Assembly (NCBI GenBank): GCA_938015575.1
Contig: CALLPT010000128.1
Span: 1-34,003, forward strand
DNA: 34,003 nt
Source: an uncultured Acidimicrobiales bacterium
Lineage (GTDB): Bacteria; Actinomycetota; Acidimicrobiia; Acidimicrobiales; UBA10347
Reading direction: 5' to 3'
The notes beneath the pieces are model-generated. The model had not been told where the DNA came from. It ran no database searches and saw only the letters and a program-made list of their open reading frames with translations. Below, one piece after another: positions 7,853 through 15,497 of this stretch; positions within the stretch are counted from its first letter, which is position 1; the number at the start of each line of letters is the position of its first letter. A program made the translations under genes and the position numbers.

Positions 7853-8572
7853 ATGTCAGACTCTGTTCCCAAGCTGCGCAAGGCGCTCAAGTCCTCGTCG
7901 CCGGGTCGACGTTACGAACAAGCCTGCTGGGACCGCGGGGTGGAACGTGTTGCCGGGGTCGACGAAGTCGGACGCGGCGCCTGGGCGGGCCCGTTGACGG
8001 TGGGTGCGGTTGTCATCCCGCGTGATCGCCGCATCTACAAGGTCCGAGACTCGAAGATGCTGAACGAGGCTGAACGCGAGTCGCTCTACGGCCGGGTGAC
8101 CGAATGGTGCGAGGCCTGGGCGGTGGGGCATGCGAGCGAAGTCGAATGCGACGAGTTGGGCATGTCGGCGGCCCAGAAGTTGGCGGCTCGACGAGCCCTC
8201 GAAGGGTTGGGCTGCTCGGTTGATCACACGCTGATCGACGGCAACTGGGACTTCGTCGGCGGTGAGACGACCAAGATCGTCAAGGGAGATGCGAACTGCC
8301 TTTCGATCGCGGCCGCGTCGATCATCGCGAAAGTCACGCGGGACCGGATGATGCGAGCGATGGCCCAGGAACATCCGGGCTACTTCTTCGAGGACAACAA
8401 GGGCTACCCGTGCCCGCGGCACCGCTCGGCCTTGGCCACCGTTGGTCCCTGTGTCGTGCATCGCCACTCGTGGGCGTTCATGGACGGCCTGCCAGTCAAT
8501 GGCGTCGAGGTCCGGCGCCGCCAGGGAACACTGTTCGATAGTGGACGAGACGTGGGCGAGGTGCAGGGGTGA
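7853..8572 (+). CDS. rnhB: Ribonuclease HII, 239 aa
   Basis: It cleaves RNA in RNA/DNA hybrids and single ribonucleotides in DNA. The signature VAGVDEVGRGAWAGPLTVGAVV carries the Asp-Glu metal ligands. It is followed by RDSKMLNEAERESL, the LIDGNWDF stretch with the next acidic ligand, KGDANCLSIAAASIIAKVTRDRMM, and GYPCPRHRSAL. All match the RNase HII family and its length. ATG at 7853 is the only start that fits; the frame is open upstream antisense-like through the previous gene, but that portion is out of phase with real coding. The gene ends in a GTGA overlap with the next membrane protein. Confidence 0.93.
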   Translation: MSDSVPKLRKALKSSSPGRRYEQACWDRGVERVAGVDEVGRGAWAGPLTVGAVVIPRDRRIYKVRDSKMLNEAERESLYGRVTEWCEAWAVGHASEVECDELGMSAAQKLAARRALEGLGCSVDHTLIDGNWDFVGGETTKIVKGDANCLSIAAASIIAKVTRDRMMRAMAQEHPGYFFEDNKGYPCPRHRSALATVGPCVVHRHSWAFMDGLPVNGVEVRRRQGTLFDSGRDVGEVQG

Positions 8573-8949
8573 CTCGGGTGCTTCCGTGGATGCCATGGGC
8601 CTTGACGTCGTGGACGGTCTTCCTGTGGTTGTCGCGCCTGCGCAATGTGTTGGGCGACGATGATCTGACGTCGACGGGGAGAGCCTGGCGCATTGGCGTC
8701 GTCGTGGTGTTCGTGGTGTTGGCCATCGTCGCCGCCGCCGGAATGATCCGGCGCACCATGGTTCCGTTGCTGGTCCTGATCGTGTGGACAGTCAGCTATT
8801 GGCTGGTTCGCGGGATCGGGATTTTGGTGGGGGATTGGTCGGTTGGTTTCAAGGCAGTGCACACCGCCCTGATGGTGGTGTCGCTCGGGCTGGCGATCGG
8901 CGCCTGGATCGGCTCGTGGAGTGGTCCCTCAGAGGCGGCCAGCCGTTAG
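8569..8949 (+). CDS. Small integral membrane protein, 126 aa
   Basis: A protein with about four hydrophobic helices: near 5-22, 42-60, 65-87 and 98-117. No family is recognised. GTG at 8569 overlaps the rnhB stop (GTGA), which fixes the start and implies coupling. It has no charged catalytic motif; the only polar segment is NVLGDDDLTSTGRAWR between the first two helices. The stop codon TAG at 8947 is also the first half of a -10-like box for the next gene. The function is unknown. Confidence 0.7.
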   Translation: MTRVLPWMPWALTSWTVFLWLSRLRNVLGDDDLTSTGRAWRIGVVVVFVVLAIVAAAGMIRRTMVPLLVLIVWTVSYWLVRGIGILVGDWSVGFKAVHTALMVVSLGLAIGAWIGSWSGPSEAASR

Positions 8950-8952
8950 CAT
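8947..8952 (+). promoter_or_regulatory. -10 element TAGCAT of a leaderless promoter
   Basis: TAGCAT lies eight bases before the ATG at 8961 and overlaps the stop codon of the preceding gene. No ribosome binding site precedes the ATG, only GGGGG. The pattern matches the boxes before gpsA, the gene at 20391 and mca. Confidence 0.4.
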
Positions 8953-8960
8953 CGGGGGCC

Positions 8961-9275
8961 ATGGGTCAGCCGGTCACCGTCGTCAAGAAGCCGTCCTCGA
9001 ATCCGGGTGTTGTGCGGTTCGAGATCAATCGTTCGATCACGGGCATGAGCCACGAGCGCTATGCCGGTGCTCCGAGCGATGAGTACGACCGTCCGTGCGA
9101 CGAGTTGGCCCGTCGATTGTTCGGTCATCAGGGCGTCGAGTCGGTGCACATCAACAGCAACGTGATCACCGTGAATATGTCACACGGTGCCGACGATGCT
9201 GCTCTGGGCGAAACGATCGAAGAGCTGTTCACGTATTACCGGCCTGGTGTCGAGGTCCCCTCGTTCGAGGAATAG
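8961..9275 (+). CDS. Nfu/NifU N-terminal-domain-like protein, 104 aa
   Basis: The segment GVESVHINSNVITVNM, preceded by CDELARRLFGHQ and an N-terminal beta stretch VVRFEINRSIT, resembles the Nfu_N domain of iron-sulfur scaffold proteins. That domain has the order strand, helix, then a GV..V...S..ITV hairpin. The CxxC cluster-binding domain of full Nfu is absent and only one Cys is present, so this stand-alone domain probably does not carry a cluster by itself. It ends in acidic residues (PSFEE). The ATG at 8961 follows a TAGCAT box eight bases upstream. It lies just before the SOS promoter of imuA', but the intervening promoter means it need not be co-regulated. Confidence 0.6.
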   Translation: MGQPVTVVKKPSSNPGVVRFEINRSITGMSHERYAGAPSDEYDRPCDELARRLFGHQGVESVHINSNVITVNMSHGADDAALGETIEELFTYYRPGVEVPSFEE

Positions 9276-9297
9276 TGCGTTTGCCGGTGACTACCGG

Positions 9298-9327
9298 TTG
9301 ACGAATACCGAACATATGTTCGATACT
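9298..9327 (+). promoter_or_regulatory. SOS promoter with LexA box for imuA'-imuB
   Basis: A TTGACG -35 (9298-9303) and GATACT -10 (9322-9327) are separated by 18 bp. The spacer holds CGAACATATGTTCG (9309-9322), a perfect match to the Gram-positive/actinobacterial LexA consensus CGAACRNRYGTTYG. The ATG of imuA' lies seven bases after the -10, so the transcript is probably leaderless. LexA bound here would cover the promoter and be released on DNA damage. Confidence 0.88.
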
Positions 9328-9334
9328 GGCGGGC

Positions 9335-10267
9335 ATGCGGGCCGGAGCTCAGCCATCGATCATCCCTGCACGCCCTAACCCGGCCGTTACTGGCTTGGCG
9401 AGTACTGACTCGGCCGAGACCGGTGCTGATCTGGACGCGGGGCGAGCGGCCAAAGTTGCTCGTCTCGAGCTGGTTCGCCCGGGCATCACTACGGCAGCCA
9501 CGATGGCGCACGAGCGGACCCTGCCGGTAGCTGCGGGGCTCCAAGAACTGCTTCCTCGAGGGGCCCTTCAACGGGGCAGCATGGTCGCTGCTCATGGCGT
9601 GGGTGCAACCTCGTTGAGCTTGGCGTTGGTTGCCGAGGCAGTACGTCAGGGATCCTTCCTGGCAGTGATTGCTCCCCGCTCGTTCGGGCTGGCTGTCTGT
9701 TTGGATTTCGAGATTCCATTACGCCGTGTTGTGCAGTTCGTGTTACCCGAGCGGGTCGGCGGCGATGGCGCTAGTTGGGCACAGCTGGTCGCTGCCGTCG
9801 TCGAAGGCTTCGACATGGTGATCGTGGCCGACCGGCGTCGGGTCACGGGCTCCCAAGCCCGGCAGCTGAGCGCCCGAGTGCGGGAACGGGGCACGGTGCT
9901 CGTACGAGCCGGAGGGCCCTCGTGGCCCGAGGCCGCAGATCTCCGCTATGACCTGGCGTCGCCGACGTGGCACGGCCTGGGGGCAGGGCACGGACAACTG
10001 GAGTCTCGCACCTTGCGGGTTCAGATTGCCGGCCGGCGCTGGCACGGAAGCGAACGAGTGCGTCACCTGGCCCTTCCTGCTTCGGCTGCCAGCGGCGAGC
10101 CAGCAACCGTCGTTGTCGAGGAACCTCGCGTCTCGGTTATTACTCCGGCGGCCGTGGGGCAAGGAACGAGCCGCTCTGGCGAGGACCTCCGTCATGCCGG
10201 CTCTGATATTGACCAGCTTGTGGCGGTCGAAGAACCGGGCCGGCTACCAGGTCGGGCAACGGCATGA
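9335..10267 (+). CDS. imuA: ImuA'-like RecA-fold mutasome accessory protein, 310 aa
   Basis: It resembles the actinobacterial ImuA' protein of the damage-induced mutagenesis cassette. After a disordered leader of about 60 residues comes LQELLPRGALQRGSMVAAHG, matching the start of a degenerate RecA/SulA-like domain. Then SLSLALVAEAVRQGSFLAVI, VVEGFDMVIVADRRRVTGSQARQL and the closing LRVQIAGRRWHG follow. The Walker A Lys/Thr is replaced (HGVGATSLSL), so ATP hydrolysis is unlikely. In mycobacteria ImuA' works with ImuB and DnaE2 in translesion synthesis. ATG at 9335 immediately follows an SOS promoter. Its end overlaps a short ATGA-started reading frame discussed under imuB. The dnaE2 partner is at 24183 under an identical LexA box. 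Confidence 0.85.
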   Translation: MRAGAQPSIIPARPNPAVTGLASTDSAETGADLDAGRAAKVARLELVRPGITTAATMAHERTLPVAAGLQELLPRGALQRGSMVAAHGVGATSLSLALVAEAVRQGSFLAVIAPRSFGLAVCLDFEIPLRRVVQFVLPERVGGDGASWAQLVAAVVEGFDMVIVADRRRVTGSQARQLSARVRERGTVLVRAGGPSWPEAADLRYDLASPTWHGLGAGHGQLESRTLRVQIAGRRWHGSERVRHLALPASAASGEPATVVVEEPRVSVITPAAVGQGTSRSGEDLRHAGSDIDQLVAVEEPGRLPGRATA

Positions 10268-10307
10268 GTCGCCACGTCGCCGCTTCGGCTGTTTGAAGCC
10301 GCTTGGT

Positions 10308-11969
10308 GTGGCCACTCCTTCTTCTTCCGAACGTCTCACGGTCGTGTCCTGTCGGGCCTGGCCGGTGGTCGGGTGTGGTCGCAAACTCGATGATCTCGCG
10401 ATCGTGGTGGTGGGCAACCGTGTCGTGGCCTCGTCGAGTGCCGCCCAACAGGCGGGGGTGACGGCTGGGCTTCGGCGACGCGAAGCCCAGCGGCGTGCAC
10501 CAGGAGTCGAGGTCCTTGCTCCGGACCCGGCAGGCGAGGCCCGAGTTTTCGAAACCGTGCTTCGCTCTCTCGAAGAACTCACACCCCGCATCGAGATCGA
10601 CCGACCCGGGGTGTGCTCGTTCATGACCCGAGGGCCGAGCCGCTATTTCGGTGGTGACCAAGCCATGAGTGAGCGGGTGGCTTCGGCGGTGGCAGCGGCA
10701 CTCGCAGGGCGGACAACCGTGCATGTCGGTACCGCTGATAGTCGGTTCGCCGCGATGCGAGCGGCGATGCTCGCCGAGGCGAATGGCATCCGGGTTATTC
10801 CGGCCGGGGCAAGTGCTGCCTTTCTCGGTCCGCTTCCCGTAACCACGTTGGTTACCGACATCGAGCCGGGGCCGCTTCGGTCCGAACTCGATGATCTTGT
10901 CGATGTGCTGCATCGGCTTGGGCTTCGCCATCTTGGCGACTTTGCCGCCTTGTCGCCCGACGATGTCGTTGCCCGCTTTGGGGCAACCGGAACCAAGGCG
11001 CATCGCTGGGCCCACGGGGTGGACCATCGACCGCCTCAACCCAAGGATCCGCCTGCTGATCTCGAGGTGGCGATCGAGCTTGATCCCCCGGTGCAGCGTG
11101 TCGACCAGGCCGCGTTCGTGGCCCGAACGTTGGCCGATGAATTCATTCGTACGTTGCGTACTCGCGGTGTGAGCTGCGCCCGGGTCGCAATTGTGGCCGA
11201 GACCGAACACGGCGAGGAGCAAGTTCGGCTGTGGCGCTCCGAAGAAGCGTTCTCGGCCGGCGCGATCGCCGACCGCATGCGGTGGCAGCTTGACGGTTGG
11301 TTGTCAGGTCCGGTGCGTGGTCGTCCAACCGGCGGCCTTGCCCGGCTGGCATTGCGCCCCGACGACCTATCCGTGGCCGCTGGCCGCCAGCTGGGCTTCT
11401 GGGGAGAGCAGACGGGGTTGGCTGAGCGGGCGGCTCGGGCGGTGGCCCGGGTCCAGGGGTTGGCGGGTGTGGGCGTCGTCCTTGTTCCCGAAGTCCAAGG
11501 AGGGCGATCCCCGGGTGATGCGGTCGCGGTCGTCCCGGCCGAATCGGTTGACCTGGTGGAACGGGCGGGGGCGGTGGATCGATCACTCGTTGGCGACACG
11601 GTTGGCGATGCCGCCGCTGGTGTTGCCGGTGAGCGGGCCGGGCTGCCCTGGGCAGGGGCTTTGCCACGGCCCGCTCCGGCGCTCATTCATGATCCGCCAC
11701 TTCCGGCGGTGCTCGTCGATGCGGCACACCAGCCGGTCCAGGTCGGCGGTCGGGGGATCATGACGCAGGAGCCGGCGCTCCTTGCGGTCGCAGGGCGGGA
11801 TCCGATCCCCGTGGTGGGGTGGTCGGGTCCCTGGTTGTTGGATGAACGGTGGTGGCATGCTGATCGCCACCGACGCTCAGCCCGGATGCAGGTCGTTCTC
11901 GATGACGGTCGGGCCGTCTTGCTTGCGTCGCAGGCCGGGTCGTGGACTGTCGAAGCAAGCTATGACTGA
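10308..11969 (+). CDS. imuB: ImuB-like inactive Y-family polymerase, 553 aa
   Basis: It is the bridging factor of the mutasome: a DinB-like fold without polymerase activity that links the sliding clamp and DnaE2. RLTVVSCRAWPVV replaces the catalytic DxD-type motif of Y-family enzymes. RPGVCSFMTRGPSRYFGGD stands where active enzymes have the SIDE motif; both acidic sites are missing, as in mycobacterial ImuB. The helix-hairpin part LRHLGDFAALSPDDVVARFG and the C-terminal GSWTVEASYD ending are typical. The start is uncertain: GTG 10308 begins just before the conserved domain. ATG 10194 has a GAGG site but overlaps imuA' by 74 bp. An ATGA at 10264 opens only a 10-codon frame ending at 10296, which might couple translation by reinitiation. 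Confidence 0.85.
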   Translation: MATPSSSERLTVVSCRAWPVVGCGRKLDDLAIVVVGNRVVASSSAAQQAGVTAGLRRREAQRRAPGVEVLAPDPAGEARVFETVLRSLEELTPRIEIDRPGVCSFMTRGPSRYFGGDQAMSERVASAVAAALAGRTTVHVGTADSRFAAMRAAMLAEANGIRVIPAGASAAFLGPLPVTTLVTDIEPGPLRSELDDLVDVLHRLGLRHLGDFAALSPDDVVARFGATGTKAHRWAHGVDHRPPQPKDPPADLEVAIELDPPVQRVDQAAFVARTLADEFIRTLRTRGVSCARVAIVAETEHGEEQVRLWRSEEAFSAGAIADRMRWQLDGWLSGPVRGRPTGGLARLALRPDDLSVAAGRQLGFWGEQTGLAERAARAVARVQGLAGVGVVLVPEVQGGRSPGDAVAVVPAESVDLVERAGAVDRSLVGDTVGDAAAGVAGERAGLPWAGALPRPAPALIHDPPLPAVLVDAAHQPVQVGGRGIMTQEPALLAVAGRDPIPVVGWSGPWLLDERWWHADRHRRSARMQVVLDDGRAVLLASQAGSWTVEASYD

Positions 11970-11975
11970 GTAGGG

Positions 11976-14900
11976 CTAGTCCAGCTCCGTGGTCCAGTCT
12001 CGAGTCTCGAGGATCTCACGCAGCATCTGCAGGTACTCGTCGGCGCGGATGGGAGTGCTCGACGCCGCGACCGACAGCAGGCCCATGGTGTGGGTCGTGA
12101 TGGCGGTGCAGCCGAGTCGGTCGCGAGTCGCGATCGGACGCTTGTGCAGATGGACCAGCGACACGGTCGGCACGGTGCCATCACCGATCTCGATCCGCAG
12201 GTGGCCGCCGATCGAGTTCGAGATGTGGACGACCGCGGTGGCGGCGGTGTCTGCCGCGTCGCCGTCGCCGACGAGGTCGCGGGTGAGGGCGGAGAGCCGC
12301 TTGTCTTGGACATCGTTGATGCGACGTAGCCCGGCCGTGGGGCCGGCAACGTCGACATGCATCATCACGCCGTCAGGGTTGATCGTTCGAGCGGCGATGC
12401 AGAGGGCACGCATGAGGAACGGGGCGTAGCGCATGGGCCCTTCGAGCGTGGACGCATCGAGGCTGTCGAGGATCGAGTCGATGGATTGGAGATCGACTTC
12501 GGTCATGGACATGGCCGTGGCGGGCGGGGGCGACGTGGGTTCACCGCCGAACAGGGCGTTGTGGACGTCGCTGTAGAGCATGTCCTCGTTGGGCCAGCTC
12601 GGAAGTGCGTCGGCCAGCGAAGAGGTCGGCGCGGCGTCTTCTTCGTCCTCGGCCGGCGCCCAAGGTGGAGCGGCCGTTTCGGCCGCACTCGAAAGGTCGT
12701 TCATGGGCTGGTCGCCGGTGGCCGGGTCAGCCATGGCCGGGATGCTTGTCGGGGCCCCCGCATTCGGATCTCCAGCCGGGGGCGAGGGAGTGGCCACCGG
12801 CTCGGCGGCGGTGGCGGAGAGATCTGGAGTCGGCGGCGCCTGTGGTGCCTGTGCCTGTGGTGCTGGCGTTTCCGGGCTCGGTCCCGTTGGTGTGTGGGGT
12901 GCTGCGGCTTGGTCGACGTGGATGGCCTGCTGTTGGGCCTGCTGGCTGGCAAGCCACGCCGCGAACTGGGCCTGTTGTAGGGCAGCGAGCTGGTCGGGTT
13001 GGTGCGTCGTCGGCATCGAGGCATCGGCGACAGGCGCAGGTGCCGCGACGGGGGTCGGCGCAACGGCCGCAACTATCGGTTGTGGCTGAGTAACAACGGG
13101 TTGAGCGGCAGCGGGTTGGGCAACAACGGGTTGAGCGGCAGCGGGCTCAGTAACAATGGGTTGGGCAACAACGGGTTGGGCAACAACTCCGTGGTGCGGC
13201 GAGGTCGCCTCGGCCATTCCCGCCTCGGTCGTTTCCGCTGGGTTCGCTTCAACGACGGGGGCTTCGGTCACCGCGCCCTCGGTGTCTTCGGGCAGCACGG
13301 GCGCGTTGAGCCACGTGACGACGCGTCGGAACATTCCTTCCTTGGGCGCGTCGGCCTCGGCCGGGACCGATGGTGATGGTGCTGAGACGACGGCGGGTGT
13401 TGTCATCGGTTGCTGCTCGATCGGTGCAGTCACACTGACCTTCTTTCTGGGGCGTCGTTGACGCTGTTGCGCGTCATTTCCATCGGCGCTAGCGCCGGGG
13501 TTTTGAGGAAACAAGCCCCGCAAGATCGGGACTCGCTGCGCCATCTTGGCGACGGCAGCGAAGGGGATAAGTACGGTCCGGACAACGGGGATGGCTTCGA
13601 TCGTCGAACGGATGCGAGCGAAGACGCCGAGCTTGGGGAACCGGATGATGCCTCGAGCCCACAGTGCCAGGAACACCCAGCCGCCGATCGCGCTCGCGGC
13701 CAGGAGGAACAGGATCAGGTTGAACGGTTTGGTAATCGTCTCGACGAGCGACGGCGAGGGGACAGCATCGAGATCAGCGCCAGGGGCAAAGACCGCCGCG
13801 GCAGGTTTCGGTGAACCGTCGACGCGCACGAGCCCGGTCGCCGCTTCGGCCCCGATTGGCCAGGTGACCTCGGCGACGATGGGGGCCTCGTGGACCTCGG
13901 GGCCGGCTTCTTTGGGCTCGGGGGTTACCGGCGGCGGGAAGCGGAGTTCTTGTTCGGCGACCCGGGCCTTCTCCTCGGCGTCGAGGCGTTCCGCTTCGGC
14001 CTGGGCCCACGCCGCGACGTTGTCAACGTCGTAGTCCCGCAGGCTCGACACGTTGAATCCCTGCAGCCCGTAGTCCTCGACCGCGATCAGCATGTCTGCG
14101 TAGAAGCGAGCCTGTTCCGCTTCGGTTTGGGCACCTGGCATGACGCCGACGTGGGTGTGGTAGCTGGCGTCGGCCACAAGCAGCGGCCGGCCGTCGGCGA
14201 TATCGCGCAGGTACGGGATTGTCGAGTCGAGCTCGGCCATATCGCCGGACCAGGTAAAGGACACGACGTCGGCGATCGGTGGGGCCTCGGCCGCGGCTCG
14301 TGGCGATGACCAACCGATCGTGATGGGCGTGTCGCGGTCGCCATCTCGGACCGTGCGGCCGACGTGGGTGAGCCACGCGTCGAGCATCTCGGGCCCGACT
14401 CGCTCGATACCGATGTGCGTGTCGGGCTCCGAACCCAATTCCCACAGAATCAGCGCCGGGTGATCGCCGAGCGTGTCCATCACGGTGAGGAGGTGGTCGT
14501 CGTCGGCATCCCAGTGCAGCGGCTGATGCTCGGTGCGATTGCCGAGCAGGCTGACGATCACGTTGAGCCCGTTCTCGTCGGCGATGTCCATGAGCGCGGC
14601 CGCGGGGAAAAGAGCCGAGGTGGTGACGTCGCGTCCACCGAGCAGATCGAACGGCACCTCGAAGCGCACGGTGTTGAAACCGAGGTCATCGATGATGGCG
14701 ATCTCGCGCTCGGCTTGAGCGAGGTCGGGGTTGGCCCAAAAGTCTTCGGGGGTCTGATTCGTCGGAGCCCATGTGATCGAGCGCACGTTGGTTGCCTCGA
14801 GCGGACGGACCTCGAGGTTGTCGACCTGGGTTGCCCAGGAGCCCTCCGACGATCGCCGCACCCAATGGTGGACTCTCCAGTTGCCTTCACGAAACACAAA

Positions 14901-15497
14901 GACGGCGTCGTAGGTTTCGACCGTGTCGTACCACTCGGTGCGTCCGTCGACGGGGTGGCCTCGAAGGAAGCGGCTTGCCTCGGAGCTCACCGAGACGACC
15001 GAGCCGTCGTCGCTATAGAAGTTGAGCTGCAGGTCGTGGCCGATCTGGTGGATCGGCAAGCCAAGCCAGTCGGAGTGCGACGCCAACATGGCGTCTTCGG
15101 CCGCCCCGCCGAAGTACTCGATGAGGCCGTCGGTCACGGTGCCATCGGCGCCGCTGCCAACAGGACCGCTTCCGTCGGAGAGAACAAGGAACTGGGTCCA
15201 GGCTCGGAGCCAGGTTTCGGTGATGGCTTCGCGATCGAGTGGTGCCAGTTCCTTGGGGAGGCCAGGAGGGTCCGCTCGCCATTCGACCGCTTCGACCAGG
15301 TCGTGGTGGAGCTCAGCGGAGACGTTGAAGATGGCGGCGGTCTCCTCGGAGCGAGTGATGTCCGCCATCGCCCGGCTGAGGAAGCTGACCGCGATGATCC
15401 CGGCGATACCGACCCCGCCCATCACGGCGAGGCGGAGCAGCATCTTCACTTGCGCACGGCCCAATCGGCGAGGCTCTGTCGCTGCGTGGGCGTTCAT
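11976..15497 (-). CDS. Composite membrane protein: NTF2-like, glycosidase-like barrel, linker, E2-like end (1173 aa)
   Basis: A large multi-domain protein. A membrane helix (21-43) leads to an extracytoplasmic NTF2-like domain (50-220, ending in FVFREGNWRVHHWVRR). A TIM-barrel glycoside-hydrolase-like domain follows (240-500), with IDDLGFNTVRFEVPF and LILWELGSEPD as the beta-4 acid/base region. The usual Asn before that Glu is Ser, and PLLVADASYHT replaces the nucleophile strand, so activity is doubtful. A second helix (593-615) returns the chain to the cytoplasm. Then comes a Pro/Ala/Gln-rich linker (670-1000) with VAQP repeats. The last 170 residues resemble the catalytic domain of 2-oxoacid dehydrogenase E2 (AVVHISNSIGG, VSLVHLHKRPIA), but the catalytic DHRxxDG is lost. 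ATG overlaps the upstream gene's stop (ATGA). Likely envelope glycan assembly; inferred. Confidence 0.75.
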   Translation of the reverse strand: MNAHAATEPRRLGRAQVKMLLRLAVMGGVGIAGIIAVSFLSRAMADITRSEETAAIFNVSAELHHDLVEAVEWRADPPGLPKELAPLDREAITETWLRAWTQFLVLSDGSGPVGSGADGTVTDGLIEYFGGAAEDAMLASHSDWLGLPIHQIGHDLQLNFYSDDGSVVSVSSEASRFLRGHPVDGRTEWYDTVETYDAVFVFREGNWRVHHWVRRSSEGSWATQVDNLEVRPLEATNVRSITWAPTNQTPEDFWANPDLAQAEREIAIIDDLGFNTVRFEVPFDLLGGRDVTTSALFPAAALMDIADENGLNVIVSLLGNRTEHQPLHWDADDDHLLTVMDTLGDHPALILWELGSEPDTHIGIERVGPEMLDAWLTHVGRTVRDGDRDTPITIGWSSPRAAAEAPPIADVVSFTWSGDMAELDSTIPYLRDIADGRPLLVADASYHTHVGVMPGAQTEAEQARFYADMLIAVEDYGLQGFNVSSLRDYDVDNVAAWAQAEAERLDAEEKARVAEQELRFPPPVTPEPKEAGPEVHEAPIVAEVTWPIGAEAATGLVRVDGSPKPAAAVFAPGADLDAVPSPSLVETITKPFNLILFLLAASAIGGWVFLALWARGIIRFPKLGVFARIRSTIEAIPVVRTVLIPFAAVAKMAQRVPILRGLFPQNPGASADGNDAQQRQRRPRKKVSVTAPIEQQPMTTPAVVSAPSPSVPAEADAPKEGMFRRVVTWLNAPVLPEDTEGAVTEAPVVEANPAETTEAGMAEATSPHHGVVAQPVVAQPIVTEPAAAQPVVAQPAAAQPVVTQPQPIVAAVAPTPVAAPAPVADASMPTTHQPDQLAALQQAQFAAWLASQQAQQQAIHVDQAAAPHTPTGPSPETPAPQAQAPQAPPTPDLSATAAEPVATPSPPAGDPNAGAPTSIPAMADPATGDQPMNDLSSAAETAAPPWAPAEDEEDAAPTSSLADALPSWPNEDMLYSDVHNALFGGEPTSPPPATAMSMTEVDLQSIDSILDSLDASTLEGPMRYAPFLMRALCIAARTINPDGVMMHVDVAGPTAGLRRINDVQDKRLSALTRDLVGDGDAADTAATAVVHISNSIGGHLRIEIGDGTVPTVSLVHLHKRPIATRDRLGCTAITTHTMGLLSVAASSTPIRADEYLQMLREILETRDWTTELD
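13085..13189 (-). repeat. Tandem 15/30-bp repeat encoding the VAQP-type linker
   Basis: Two 30-bp units followed by two 15-bp units and a partial one encode VVAQP, PAAAQ and related pentapeptides in the linker of the composite membrane protein. The units differ by few bases, so copy number may vary between strains. Such Ala/Pro-rich stretches resemble the flexible linkers of E2 acyltransferases. Confidence 0.75.

Noticed and set aside
11976-15497. Cellulose synthase-type exopolysaccharide locus
   Set aside because: No GT2/BcsA-like processive transferase with a QxxRW motif and no PilZ domain are present in the block.
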